Below, piece by piece: positions 51,401-62,757 of a DNA stretch of 64,000 nt. Position 1 is the stretch's first letter; each line of letters starts with the position of its first letter. Made by a program: the position numbers and the translations under genes. This DNA comes from Hydractinia symbiolongicarpus (taxonomy: Eukaryota; Cnidaria; Hydrozoa; Anthoathecata; Hydractiniidae): contig NC_079884.1 of NCBI RefSeq assembly GCF_029227915.1, positions 5,706,001-5,770,000 of the forward strand, written 5' to 3'. The notes beneath the pieces are model-generated. The model was not told where the DNA came from. It did no database searches and saw only the letters and a list, made by a program, of their open reading frames with translations.

Positions 51401-52904
51401 GAAAATTAATTTAAAAAATCGTTCGGGAAATGAGTTTACTCCCTGGGTACTTTCTTTGTATACTTTTGACTATACGGGCCGAGTTCGGGATTTACGGGAA
51501 GTCGCGGATTTTCGTTTGCCGGCAATTAAACTTCTTTTATTCAGCGTCTCATCAAAAATGAAAACATTTTTAAAAAATACAAGTCTCATGGGCTTTAGTG
51601 GTGAAATAATAACTTAAAAAATCGTTCGGGAAATGAGTTTACACCCCGGGTACTTTTTTTGTATACTTTTGACTATACGGGCCGAGTCCGGGATTTACGG
51701 GAAATCGCAGCTTTTCGTTTGCCGGCTATTAAACTTCTTTTATTCAGCGTCTCATCAAAAATGAAAACATTTTTGAAAACTACAAGTCTCATGCGTTTTA
51801 GTGGTGAAAAAATAAATTAAAAAATCGTTCGGGAAATGAGTTTACTCCCTGGGTACTATCTTTGTATACTTTTGACTATACGGGCCAAGCCCGGGATTTA
51901 CGGGAAATCTCGGGTTTTCGTTTGCCGGCGATTAAACCTCTTTCATTAAGCGTCTCATCAAAAATGAAAACATTTTTGAAAACTACAAGTCTCATGCGTT
52001 TTAGTGGTGAAAAAATAAATTAAAAAATCGTTCGGGAAATGAGTTTACTCCCTGGGTACTATCTTTGTATACTTTTAACTATACGGGCCAAGCCCGGGAT
52101 TTACGGGAAATCTCGGGTTTTCGTTTGCCGGCGATTAAACCTCTTTCATTAAGCGTCTCATCAAAAATGAAAACATTTTTGAAAACTACAAGTCTCATGC
52201 GTTTTAGTGTTGAAAAAATAAATTAAAAAATCGTTCTGCAAATGAGTTTACTCACAGGGTACTTTCTTTGTATACATTCGACTATACGGGCCAAGCCCGG
52301 GATTTCCGGGAAATCGCGGGTTTTCGTTTGCCAGCGATTAAACCTGTTTCATTAAGCGTCTCATCAAAAATGAAAACATTTTTGAAAACTGCAAGTCTCA
52401 TGCGTTTTAGTGGTGAAAAGATAATTGAAAAAATCGTTTCGGAAATGAGTTTACTCACAGGGTACTTTCTTTGTACACATTCGACTATACGGGCCAAGCC
52501 TGGGATTTACGGGAAATCGCGGGTTTTTGTTTGCCGGCGATTAAACAACTTTCATTAAACGTCTCATCAAAAATAAAAACATTTCTGAAAACTACAAGTC
52601 TCATGCGTTTTAGTGGAGAAAATTAATTTAAAAAATCGTTCGGGAAATGAGTTTACTCCCTGGGTACTTTCTTTGTATACTTTTGACTATACGGGCCGAG
52701 TTCGGGATTTACGGGAAATCGCGGATTTTCGTTTGCCGGCAATTAAACTTCTTTTATTCAGCGTCTCATCAAAAATGAAAACATTTTTAAAAACTACAAG
52801 TCTCATGGGCTTTAGTGGTGAAATAATAATTTAAAAAATCGTTCGGGAAATGAGTTTACACCCCGGGTACTTTCTTTGTATACTTTTGACTATACGGGCC
52901 AAGC
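45408..52904 (+). repeat. ~7.5 kb (37-monomer) tandem duplication, copy 1
   Basis: From the AAATCTCGGG monomer at about 45,408, the variant order is repeated from 52,905 at an offset of 7,497 bp. Shared private markers include ACTCACAAGGTAC (46,172 and 53,669), AAAATAAAAACATTTTTG (46,290 and 53,787), GGGCTAAGCCCGGG (46,617 and 54,114) and ATTAAATGTCTCATC (47,490 and 54,987). Compared with copy 2, this copy has three extra monomers at 47.5-48.7 kb, two extra near 49.4-49.8 kb and one extra near 50.75-50.95 kb. It lacks three that copy 2 has near 58-59 kb. Confidence 0.88.
47500..48970 (+). repeat. 607 bp (3-monomer) tandem repeat inside the 7.5 kb copy 1, ~2.4 copies
   Basis: The run GGAGAAAATTAATTT with GAGTTC, then GGTGAATAATAATTT with ACACCCCGGG and TTGAATATACGG, then GGGTTTACTCC with CGCGAGTTTTTG, is present at about 47,549, again at 48,156 and partly at 48,763. 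The equivalent part of the 7.5 kb copy 2 (55.0-55.65 kb) has it once, so the extra unit was gained here or lost there after the large duplication. Confidence 0.83.
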
Positions 52905-55900
52905 GCGGGATTTACGGGAAATCTCGGGTTTTCGTTTGCCGGCGATTAAACCTCTTTCATTAAGCGTCTCATCAAAAATGAAAACATTTTTGAAAACTAC
53001 AAGTCTCATGCGTTTTAGTGTTGAAAAAATAAATTAAAAAATCGTTCTGGAAATGAGTTTACTCACAGGGTACTTTCTTTGTATACATTCGACTATACGG
53101 GCCAAGCCCGGGATTTACGGGAAATCGCGGGTTTTCGTTTGCCAGCAATTAAACCTGTTTCATTAAGCGTCTCATCAAAAATGAAAACATTTCTGAAAAC
53201 TACAAGTCTCATGCGTTTTAGTGGAGAAAATTAATTTAAAAAATCGTTCGGGAAATGAGTTTACTCCCTGGGTACTTTCTTTGTATACTTTTGACTATAC
53301 GGGCCGAGTTCGGGATTTACGGAAAGTCGCGGATTTTCCTTTGCCGGCAATTAAACTTCTTTTATTCAGCGTCTCATCAAAAATGAAAACATTTTTGAAA
53401 ACTACAAGTCTCATGCGTTTTAGTGGTGAAAAAATAATTTAAAAAATCGTTCGGGAAATGAGTTTACTCCCTGGGTACTATCTTTGTATACTTTTGACTA
53501 TACGGGCCAAGCCCGGGATTTACGGGAAATCTCGGGTTTTCGTTTGCCGGCGATTAAACCTCTTTCATTAAGCGTCTCATCAAAAATGAAAACATTTTTG
53601 AAAACTACAAGTCTCATGCGTTTTAGTGTTGAAAAAATAAATTAAAAAATCGTTCTGGAAATGAGTTTACTCACAAGGTACTTTCTTTGTATACATTCGA
53701 CTATACGGGCCAAGCCCGGGATTTACGGGAAATCGCGGGTTTTCGTTTGCCAGCAATTAAACCTGTTTCATTAAGCGTCTCATCAAAAATAAAAACATTT
53801 TTGAAAACTGCAAGTCTCATGCGTTTTAGTGGTGAAAAGGTAATTGAAAAAATCGTTTCGGAAATGAGTTTACTCACAGGGTACTTTCTTTGTACACATT
53901 CGACTATACGGGCCAAGCCCGGGATTTACGGGAAATCGCGGGTTTTTGTTTGCCGGCGATTAAACCTGTTTCATTAAGCGTCTCATCAAAAATGAAAACA
54001 TTTTTGAAAACTGCAAGTCTTATGCGTTTTAGTGGTGAAAAGATAATTGAAAAAATCGTTTCGGAAATGAGTTTACTCACAGGGTACTTTCTTTGTACAC
54101 ATTCGACTATACGGGCTAAGCCCGGGATTTACGGGAAATCGCGGGTTTTTGTTTGCCGGCGATTAAACAACTTTCATTAAACGTCTCATCAAAAATGAAA
54201 ACATTTCTGAAAACTACAAGTCTCATGCGTTTTAGTGGAGAAAATTAATTTAAAAAATCGTTCGGGAAATGAGTTTACTCCCTGGGTACTTTCTTTGTAT
54301 ACTTTTGACTATACGGGCCGAGTTCGGGATTTACGGGAAGTCGCGGATTTTCCTTTGCCGGCAATTAAACTTCTTTTATTCAGCGTCTCATCAAAAATGA
54401 AAACATTTTTGAAAACTACAAGTCTCATGCGTTTTAGTGGTGAAAAAATAATTTAAAAAATCGTTCGGGAAATGAGTTTACTCCCTGGGTACTATCTCTG
54501 TATACTTTTGACTATACGGGCCAAGCCCGGGATTTACGGGAAATCTCGGGTTTTCGTTTGCCGGCGATTAAACCTCTTTCATTAAGCGTCTCATCAAAAA
54601 TGAAAACATTTTTGAAAACTACAAGTCTCATGCGTTTTAGTGTTGAAAAAATAAATTAAAAAATCGTTCTGGAAATGAGTTTACTCACAGGGTACTTTCT
54701 TTGTATACATTCGACTATACGGGCCAAGCCCGGGATTTACGGGAAATCGCGGGTTTTCGTTTGCCAGCAATTAAACCTGTTTCATTAAGCGTCTCATCAA
54801 AAATGAAAACATTTTTGAAAACTGCAAGTCTCATGCGTTTTAGTGGTGAAAAGGTAATTGAAAAAATCGTTTCGGAAATGAGTTTACTCACAGGGTACTT
54901 TCTTTGTACACATTCGACTATACGGGCCAAGCCCGGGATTTACGGGAAATTGCGGGTTTTTGTTTGCCGGCGATTAAACAACTTTCATTAAATGTCTCAT
55001 CAAAAATGAAAACATTTCTGAAAACTACAAGTCTCATGCGTTTTAGTGGAGAAAATTAATTTAAAAAATCGTTCGGGAAATGAGTTTACTCCCTGGGTAC
55101 TTTCTTTGTATACTTTTGACTATACGGGCCGAGTTCGAGATTTACGGGAAGTCGCGGATTTTCGTTTGCCGGCAATTAAACTTCTTTTATTCAGCGTCTC
55201 ATCAAAAATGAAAACATTTTTGAAAACTACAAGTCTAATGGGCTTTAGTGGTGAATAATAATTTAAAAAATCGTTCGGGAAATGAGTTTACACCCCGGGT
55301 ACTTTCTTTGTATACTTTTGAATATACGGGCCGAGTCCGGGATTTACGGGAAATCGCAGGTTTTCGTTTGCCGGCTATTAAACTTCTTTTATTCAGCGTC
55401 TCATCAAAAATGAAAACATTTTTGAAAACTACAAGTCTCATGCGTTTTAGTGGTGAAAAAATAAATTAAAAAATCGTTCGGGAAATGAGTTTACTCCCTG
55501 GGTACTATGTTTGTATACTTTTGACTATACGGGCCGAGTCCGGGATTTACGGGAAATCGCGAGTTTTTGTTTGCCGGCGATTAAACAACTTTCATTAAAC
55601 GTCTCATCAAAAATGAAAACATTTCTGAAAACTACAAGTCTCATGCGTTTTAGTGGAGAAAATTAATTTAAAAAATCGTTCGGGAAATGAGTTTACTCCC
55701 TGGGTACTTTCTTTGTATACTTTTGATTATACGGGCCGAGTTCGGGATTTACGGGAAGTCGCGGATTTTCGTTTGCCGGCAATTAAACTTTTTTTATTCA
55801 GCGTCTCATCAAAAATGAAAACATTTTTAAAAACTACAAGTCTCATGGGCTTTAGTGGTGAAATAATAATTGAAAAAATCGTTTCGGAAATGAGTTTACT

Positions 55901-58900
55901 CACAGGGTACTTTCTTTGTACACATTCGACTATACGGGCCAAGCCCGGGATTTACGGGAAATCGCGGGTTTTTGTTTGCCGGCGATTAAACAACTTTCAT
56001 TAAACGTCTCATCAAAAATGAAAACATTTCTGAAAACTACAAGTCTCATGCGTTTTAGTGGAGAAAATTAATTTAAAAAATCGTTCGGGAAATGAGTTTA
56101 CTCCCTTGGTACTTTCTTTGTATACTTTTGACTATACGGGCCGAGTTCGGGATTTACGGGAAGTCGCGGATTTTCGTTTGCCGGCAATTAAACTTCTTTT
56201 ATTCAGCGTCTCATCAAAAATGAAAACATTTTTAAAAACTACAAGTCTCATGGGCTTTAGTGGTGAATAATAATTTAAAAATTCGGTCGGGAAATGAGTT
56301 TACACCCCGGGTACTATCTTTGTATACTTTTGACTATACGGGCCGAGTCCGGGATTTACGGGAAATCGCGGGTTTTTGTTTGCCGGCGATTAAACAACTT
56401 TCATTAAACGTCTCATCAAAAATGAAAACATTTCTGAAAACTACAAGTCTCATGCGTTTTAGTGGAGAAAATTAATTTAAAAAATCGTTCGGGAAATGAG
56501 TTTACTCCCTGGGTACTTTCTTTGTATACTTTTGACTATACGGGCCGAGTTCGGGATTTACGGGAAGTCGCGGATTTTCGTTTGCCGGCAATTAAACTTC
56601 TTTTATTCAGCGTCTCATCAAAAATGAAAACATTTTTAAAAACTAAAAGTCTCATGGGCTTTAGTGGTGAAATAATAATTTAAAAAATCGTTCGGGAAAT
56701 GAGTTTACAGCCCGGGTACTTTCTTTGTATACTTTTGACTATACGGGCCGAGTCCGGGATTTACGGGAAATCGCAGGTTTTCGTTTGCCGGCTATTAAAC
56801 TTCTTTTATTCAGCGTCTCATCAAAAATGAAAACATTTTTGAAAACTACAAGTCTCATGCGTTTTAGTGGTGAAAAAATAAATTAAAAAATCGTTCGAGA
56901 AATGAGTTTACTCCCTGGGTACTATCTTTGTATACTTTTGACTATACGGGCCAAGCCCGAGATTTACGGGAAATCTCGGGTTTTCGTTTGCCGGCGATTA
57001 AACCTCTTTCATTAAGCGTCTCATCAAAAATGAAAACATTTTTGAAAACTGCAAGTCTCATGCGTTTTAGTGGTGAAAAGATAATTGAAAAAATCGTTCG
57101 GGAAATGAGTTTACTCCCTGGGTACTTTCTTTGTATACTTTTGACTATACGGGCCGAGTTCGGGATTTACGGGAAGTCGCGGATTTTCGTTTGCCGGCAA
57201 TTAAACTTCTTTTATTCAGCGTCTCATCAAAAATGAAAACATTTTTGAAAACTACAAGTCTCATGCGTTTTAGTGGTGAAAAAATAAATTAAAAAATCGT
57301 TCGGGAAATGAGTTTCCTCCCTGGGTACTATCTTTGTATACTTTTGACTATACGGGCCAAGCCCGGGATTTACGGGAAATCTCGGGTTTTCGTTTGCCGG
57401 CGATTAAACCTCTTTCATTAAGCGTTTCATCAAAAATGAAAACATTTCTGAAAACTACAAGTCTCATGCGTTTTAGTGGTGAAAAAATGACTTAAAAAAT
57501 CGTTCCGGAAATGAGTTTACTCCCTGGGTACTTTCTTTGTATACTTTTGACTACACGGGCCGAGTCCGGGATTTACGGGAAATCGCCGGTTTTTGTTTGC
57601 CGGCGATTAAACAACTTTCATTAAACGTCTCATCAAAAATGAAAACATTTCTGAAAACTACAAGTCTCATGCGTTTTAGTGGAGAAAATTAATTTAAAAA
57701 ATCGTTCGGGAAATGAGTTTACTCCCTGGGTACTTTCTTTGTATACTTTTGACTATACGGGCCGAGTTCGGGATTTACGGGAAGTCGCGGATTTTCGTTT
57801 GCCGGCAATTAAACTTCTTTTATTCAGCGTCTCATCAAAAATGAAAACATTTTTAAAAAATACAAGTCTCATGGGCTTTAGTGGTGAAATAATAACTTAA
57901 ATAATCGTTCGGGAAATGAGTTTACACCCCGGGTACTTTCTTTGTATACTTTTGACTATACGGGCCGAGTCCGGGATTTACGGGAAATCGCAGGTTTTCG
58001 TTTGCCGGCTATTAAACTTCTTTTATTCAGCGTCTCATCAAAAATGAAAACATTTTTGAAAACTACAAGTCTCATGCGTTTTAGTGGTGAAAAAATAAAT
58101 TAAAAAATCGTTCGGGAAATGAGTTTACTCCCTGGGTACTATCTTTGTATACTTTTGACTATACGGGCCAAGCCCGGGATTTACGGGAAATCTCGGGTTT
58201 TCGTTTGCCGGCGATTAAACCTCTTTCATTAAGCGTCTCATCAAAAATGAAAACATTTTTGAAAACTACAAGTCTCATGCGTTTTAGTGGTGAAAAAATA
58301 AATTAAAAAATCGTTCGGGAAATGAGTTTACTCCCTGGGTACTATCTTTGTATACTTTTGACTATACGGGCCAAGCCCGGGATTTACGGGAAATCTCGGG
58401 TTTTCGTTTGCCGGCGATTAAACCTCTTTCATTAAGCGTCTCATCAAAAATGAAAACATTTTTGAAAACTACAAGTCTCATGCGTTTTAGTGTTGAAAAA
58501 ATAAATTAAAAAATCGTTCCGCAAATGAGTTTACTGACAGGGTACTTTCCTTGTATACATTCGACTATACGGGCCAAGCCCGGGATTTCCGGGAAATCGC
58601 GGGTTTTCGTTTGCCAGCGATTAAACCTGTTTCATTAAGCGTCTCATCAAAAATGAAAACATTTTTGAAAACTGCAAGTCTCATGCGTTTTAGTGGTGAA
58701 AAAATAAATTAAAAAATCGTTCGGGAAATGAGTTTACTCCCTGGGTACTATCTTTGTATACTTTTGACTATACGGGCCAAGCCCGGGATTTACGGGAAAT
58801 CTCGGGTTTTCGTTTGCCGGCGATTAAACCTCTTTCATTAAGCGTCTCATCAAAAATGAAAACATTTTTGAAAACTACAAGTCTCATGCGTTTTAGTGGT

Positions 58901-59789
58901 GAAAAAATAAATTAAAAAATCGTTCGGGAAATGAGTTTACTCCCTGGGTACAATCTTTGTATACTTTTGACTATACGGGCCAAGCCCGGGATTTACGGGA
59001 AATCTCGGGTTTTCGTTTGCCGGCGATTAAACCTCTTTCATTAAGCGTCTCATCAAAAATGAAAACATTTTTGAAAACTACAAGTCTCATGCGTTTTAGT
59101 GTTGAAAAAATAAATTAAAAAATCGTTCCGCAAATGAGTTTACTGACAGGGTACTTTCCTTGTATACATTCGACTATACGGGCCAAGCCCGGGATTTCCG
59201 GGAAATCGCGGGTTTTCGTTTGCCAGCGATTAAACCTGTTTCATTAAGCGTCTCATCAAAAATGAAAACATTTTTGAAAACTGCAAGTCTCATGCGTTTT
59301 AGTGGTGAAAAGATAATTGAAAAAATCGTTTCGGAAATGAGTTTACTCACAGGGTACTTTCTTTGTACACATTCGACTATACGGGCCAAGCCTGGGATTT
59401 ACGGGAAATCGCGGGTTTTTGTTTGCCGGCGATTAAACAACTTTCATTAAACGTCTCATCAAAAATAAAAACATTTCTGAAAACTACAAGTCTCATGCGT
59501 TTTAGTGGAGAAAATTAATTTAAAAAATCGTTCGGGAAATGAGTTTACTCCCTGGGTACTTTCTTTGTATACTTTTGACTATACGGGCCGAGTTCGGGAT
59601 TTACGGGAAATCGCGGATTTTCGTTTGCCGGCAATTAAACTTCTTTTATTCAGCGTCTCATCAAAAATGAAAACATTTTTAAAAACTACAAGTCTCATGG
59701 GCTTTAGTGGTGAAATAATAATTTAAAAAATCGTTCAGGAAATGAGTTTACACCCCGGGTACTTTCTTTGTATACTTTTGACTATACGG
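52905..59789 (+). repeat. ~6.9 kb (34-monomer) tandem duplication, copy 2
   Basis: The offset from copy 1 steps from 7,497 to 6,890, then 6,486, 6,283 and 6,892 bp. The steps are 607, 404, 203 and 609 bp: 3, 2, 1 and 3 monomers. Matching ends near 59,789, where copy 1 reads GGCCAAGCGCGGG and this copy GGCCGAGTCCGGG. GGCCAAGCGCGGG marks the junction at 52,901. Few point changes are visible between steps, for example ACTATGTTTG near 55,505 and AAATTCGGTCGGG near 56,279. Confidence 0.87.
58070..59287 (+). repeat. 609 bp (3-monomer) tandem duplication inside the 7.5 kb copy 2
   Basis: The rare junction CGTTCCGCAAATGAG with ACTGACAGGG and TTTCCTTGTATACATTCG occurs near 58,517 and 59,126, 609 bp apart. 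Two ACTATCTTTG monomers precede each. Copy 1 of the large duplication has one such run (51.8-52.3 kb, with CGTTCTGCAAATG), so this expansion came after the 7.5 kb event. CAATCTTTGTATAC near 58,951 is private to the second unit. Confidence 0.83.
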
Positions 59790-60758
59790 GCCGAGTCCGG
59801 GATTTATGGGAAATCGCAGGTTTTCGTTTGCCGGCTATTAAACTTCTTTTATTCAGCGTCTCATCAAAAATGAAAACATTTTTGAAAACTACAAGTCTCA
59901 TGCGTTTTAGTGGTGAAAAAATAAATTAAAAAATCGTTCAGGAAATGAGTTTACTCCGTGGGTACTATCTTTGTATACTTTTGACTATACGGGCCAAGCC
60001 CGGGATGTACGGGAAATCTCGGGTTTTCGTTTGCCGGCGATTAAACCTCTTTCATTAAGCGTCTCATCAAAAATGAAAACATTTTTGAAAACTACAAGTC
60101 TCATGCGTTTTAGTGTTGAAAAAATAAATTAAAAAATCGTTCTGGAAATGAGTTTACTCACAGGGTACTTTCTTTGTATACATTCGACTATACGGGCCAA
60201 GCCCGGGATTTACGGGAAATCGCGGGTTTTCGTTTGCCGGCAATTAAACTTCTTTTATTCAGCGTCTCATCAAAAATGAAAACATTTTTAAAAAATACAA
60301 GTCTCATGGGCTTTAGTGGTGAAATAATAACTTAAAAAATCGTTCGGGAAATGAGTTTACACCCCGGGTACTTTCTTTGTATACTTTTGACTATACGGGC
60401 CGAGTCCGGGATTTACGGGAAATCGCAGGTTTTCGTTTGCCGGCTATTAAACTTCTTTTATTCAGCGTCTCATCAAAAATGAAAACATTTTTGAAAACTA
60501 CAAGTCTCATGCGTTTTAGTGGTGAAAAAATAAATTAAAAAATCGTTCGGGAAATGAGTTTACTCCCTGGGTACTATCTTTGTATACTTTTGACTATACG
60601 GGCCAAGCCCGGGATTTACGGGAAATCTCGGGTTTTCGTTTGCCGGCGATTAAACCTCTTTCATTAAGCGTCTCATCAAAAATGAAAACATTTTTGAAAA
60701 CTACAAGTCTCATGCGTTTTAGTGGTGAAAAAATAAATTAAAAAATCGTTCGGGAAAT
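59480..60758 (+). repeat. ~1.28 kb block repeated 3,242 bp downstream, copy 1
   Basis: GATTTATGGGAAATCG (59,801), ACTCCGTGGGTAC (59,953), GGGATGTACGGG (60,003) and TTAAAAAATACAAG (60,290) recur at 63,043, 63,195, 63,245 and 63,532. The offset is a constant 3,242 bp (16 monomers). Confidence 0.85.
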
Positions 60759-61949
60759 GAGTTTACTCCCTGGGTACTATCTTTGTATACTTTTGACTAT
60801 ACGGGCCAAGCCCGGGATTTACGGGAAATCTCGGGTTTTCGTTTGCCGGCGATTAAACCTCTTTCATTAAGCGTCTCATCAAAAATGAAAACATTTTTGA
60901 AAACTACAAGTCTCATGCGTTTTAGTGGTGAAAAGATAATTGAAAAAATCGTTTCGGAAATGAGTTTACTCACAGGGTACTTTCTTTGTACACATTCGAC
61001 TAAACGGGCCAAGCCTGGGATTTACGGGAAATCGCGGGTTTTTGTTTGCCGGCGATTAAACAACTTTCATTAAACGTCTCATCAAAAATAAAAACATTTC
61101 TGAAAACTACAAGTCTCATGCGTTTTAGTGGAGAAAATTAATTTAAAAAATCGTTCGGGAAATGAGTTTACTCCCTGGGTACTTTCTTTGTATACTTTTG
61201 ACTATACGGGCCGAGTTCGGGATTTACGGGAAGTCGCGGATTTTCGTTTGCCGGCAATTAAACTTCTTTTATTCAGCGTCTCATCAAAAATGAAAAGATT
61301 TTTGAAAACTACAAGTCTCATGCGTTTTAGTGGTGAAAAAATAAATTAAAAAATCGTTCGGGAAATGAGTTTACTCCGTGGGTACTATCTTTGTATACTT
61401 TTGACTATACGGGCCAAGCCCGGGATTTACGGGAAATCTCGGGTTTTCGTTTGCCGGCGATTAAACTTCTTTTATTCAGCGTCTCATCAAAAATGAAAAC
61501 ATTTTTGAAAACTACAAGTCTCATGCGTTTTAGTGGTGAAAAAATAAATTAAAAAATCGTTCGGGAAATGAGTTTACTCCGTGGGTACTATCTTTGTATA
61601 CTTTTGACTATACGGGCCAAGCCCGGGATTTACGGGAAATCTCGGGTTTTCGTTTGCCGGCGATTAAACCTCTTTCATTAAGCGTCTCATCAAAAATGAA
61701 AACATTTTTGAAAACTACAAGTCTCATGCGTTTTAGTGTTGAAAAAATAAATTAAAAAATCGTTCTGGAAATGAGTTTACTCACAGGGTACTTTCTTTGT
61801 ATACATTCGACTATACGGGCCAAGCCCGGGATTTACGGGAATTCGCGGGTTTTCGTTTGCCAGCAATTAAACAACTTTCATTAAATGTCTCATCAAAAAT
61901 GAAAACATTTCTGAAAACTACAAGTCTCATGCGTTTTAGTAGAGAAAAT

Positions 61950-62757
61950 TAATTTAAAAAATCGTTCGGGAAATGAGTTTACTCCCTGGGTACTTTCTTT
62001 GTATACTTTTGACTATACGGGCCGAGTTCGAGATTTACGGGAAGTCGCGGATTTTCGTTTGCCGGCAATTAAACTTCTTTTATTCAGCGTCTCATCAAAA
62101 ATGAAAACATTTTTGAAAACTACAAGTCTCATGGGCTTTAGTGGTGAATAATAATTTAAAAAATCGTTCGGGAAATGAGTTTACACCCCGGGTACTATCT
62201 TTGTATACTTTTGACTATACGGGCCGAGTCCGGGATTTACGGGAAATCGCGAGTTTTTGTTTGCCGGCGATTAAACAACTTTCATTAAACGTCTCATCAA
62301 AAATGAAAACATTTCTGAAAACTACAAGTCTCATGCGTTTTAGTGGAGAAAATTAATTTAAAAAATCGTTCGGGAAATGAGTTTACTCCCTGGGTACTTT
62401 CTTTGTATACTTTTGACTATACGGGCCGAGTTCGGGATTTACTGGAAGTCGCGGATTTTCGTTTGCCGGCAATTAAACTTCTTTTATTCAGCGTCTCATC
62501 AAAAATGAAAACATTTTTAAAAACTACAAGTCTCATGGGCTTTAGTGGTGAATAATAATTTAAAAAATCGTTCGGGAAATGAGTTTACACCCCGGGTACT
62601 ATCTTTGTATACTTTTGACTATACGGGCCGAGTCCGGGATTTACGGGAAATCGCGGGTTTTTGTTTGCCGGCGATTAAACAACTTTCATTAAACGTCTCA
62701 TCAAAAATGAAAACATTTCTGAAAACTACAAGTCTCATGCGTTTTAGTGGAGAAAAT
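61950..62757 (+). repeat. 404 bp (2-monomer) tandem duplication
   Basis: A two-monomer unit, GAGTTC with GGCAATT then GGTGAATAATAATTT with ACACCCCGGG and AAACAACTTTCATT, is present at about 61,950 and 62,353, 404 bp apart. Private changes are TAGTAGAGAAAATT near 61,938, TTTACTGGAAGTCG near 62,441, and CGAGTTTTTG against CGGGTTTTTG. It is the shortest multi-monomer repeat I could define. Confidence 0.78.
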
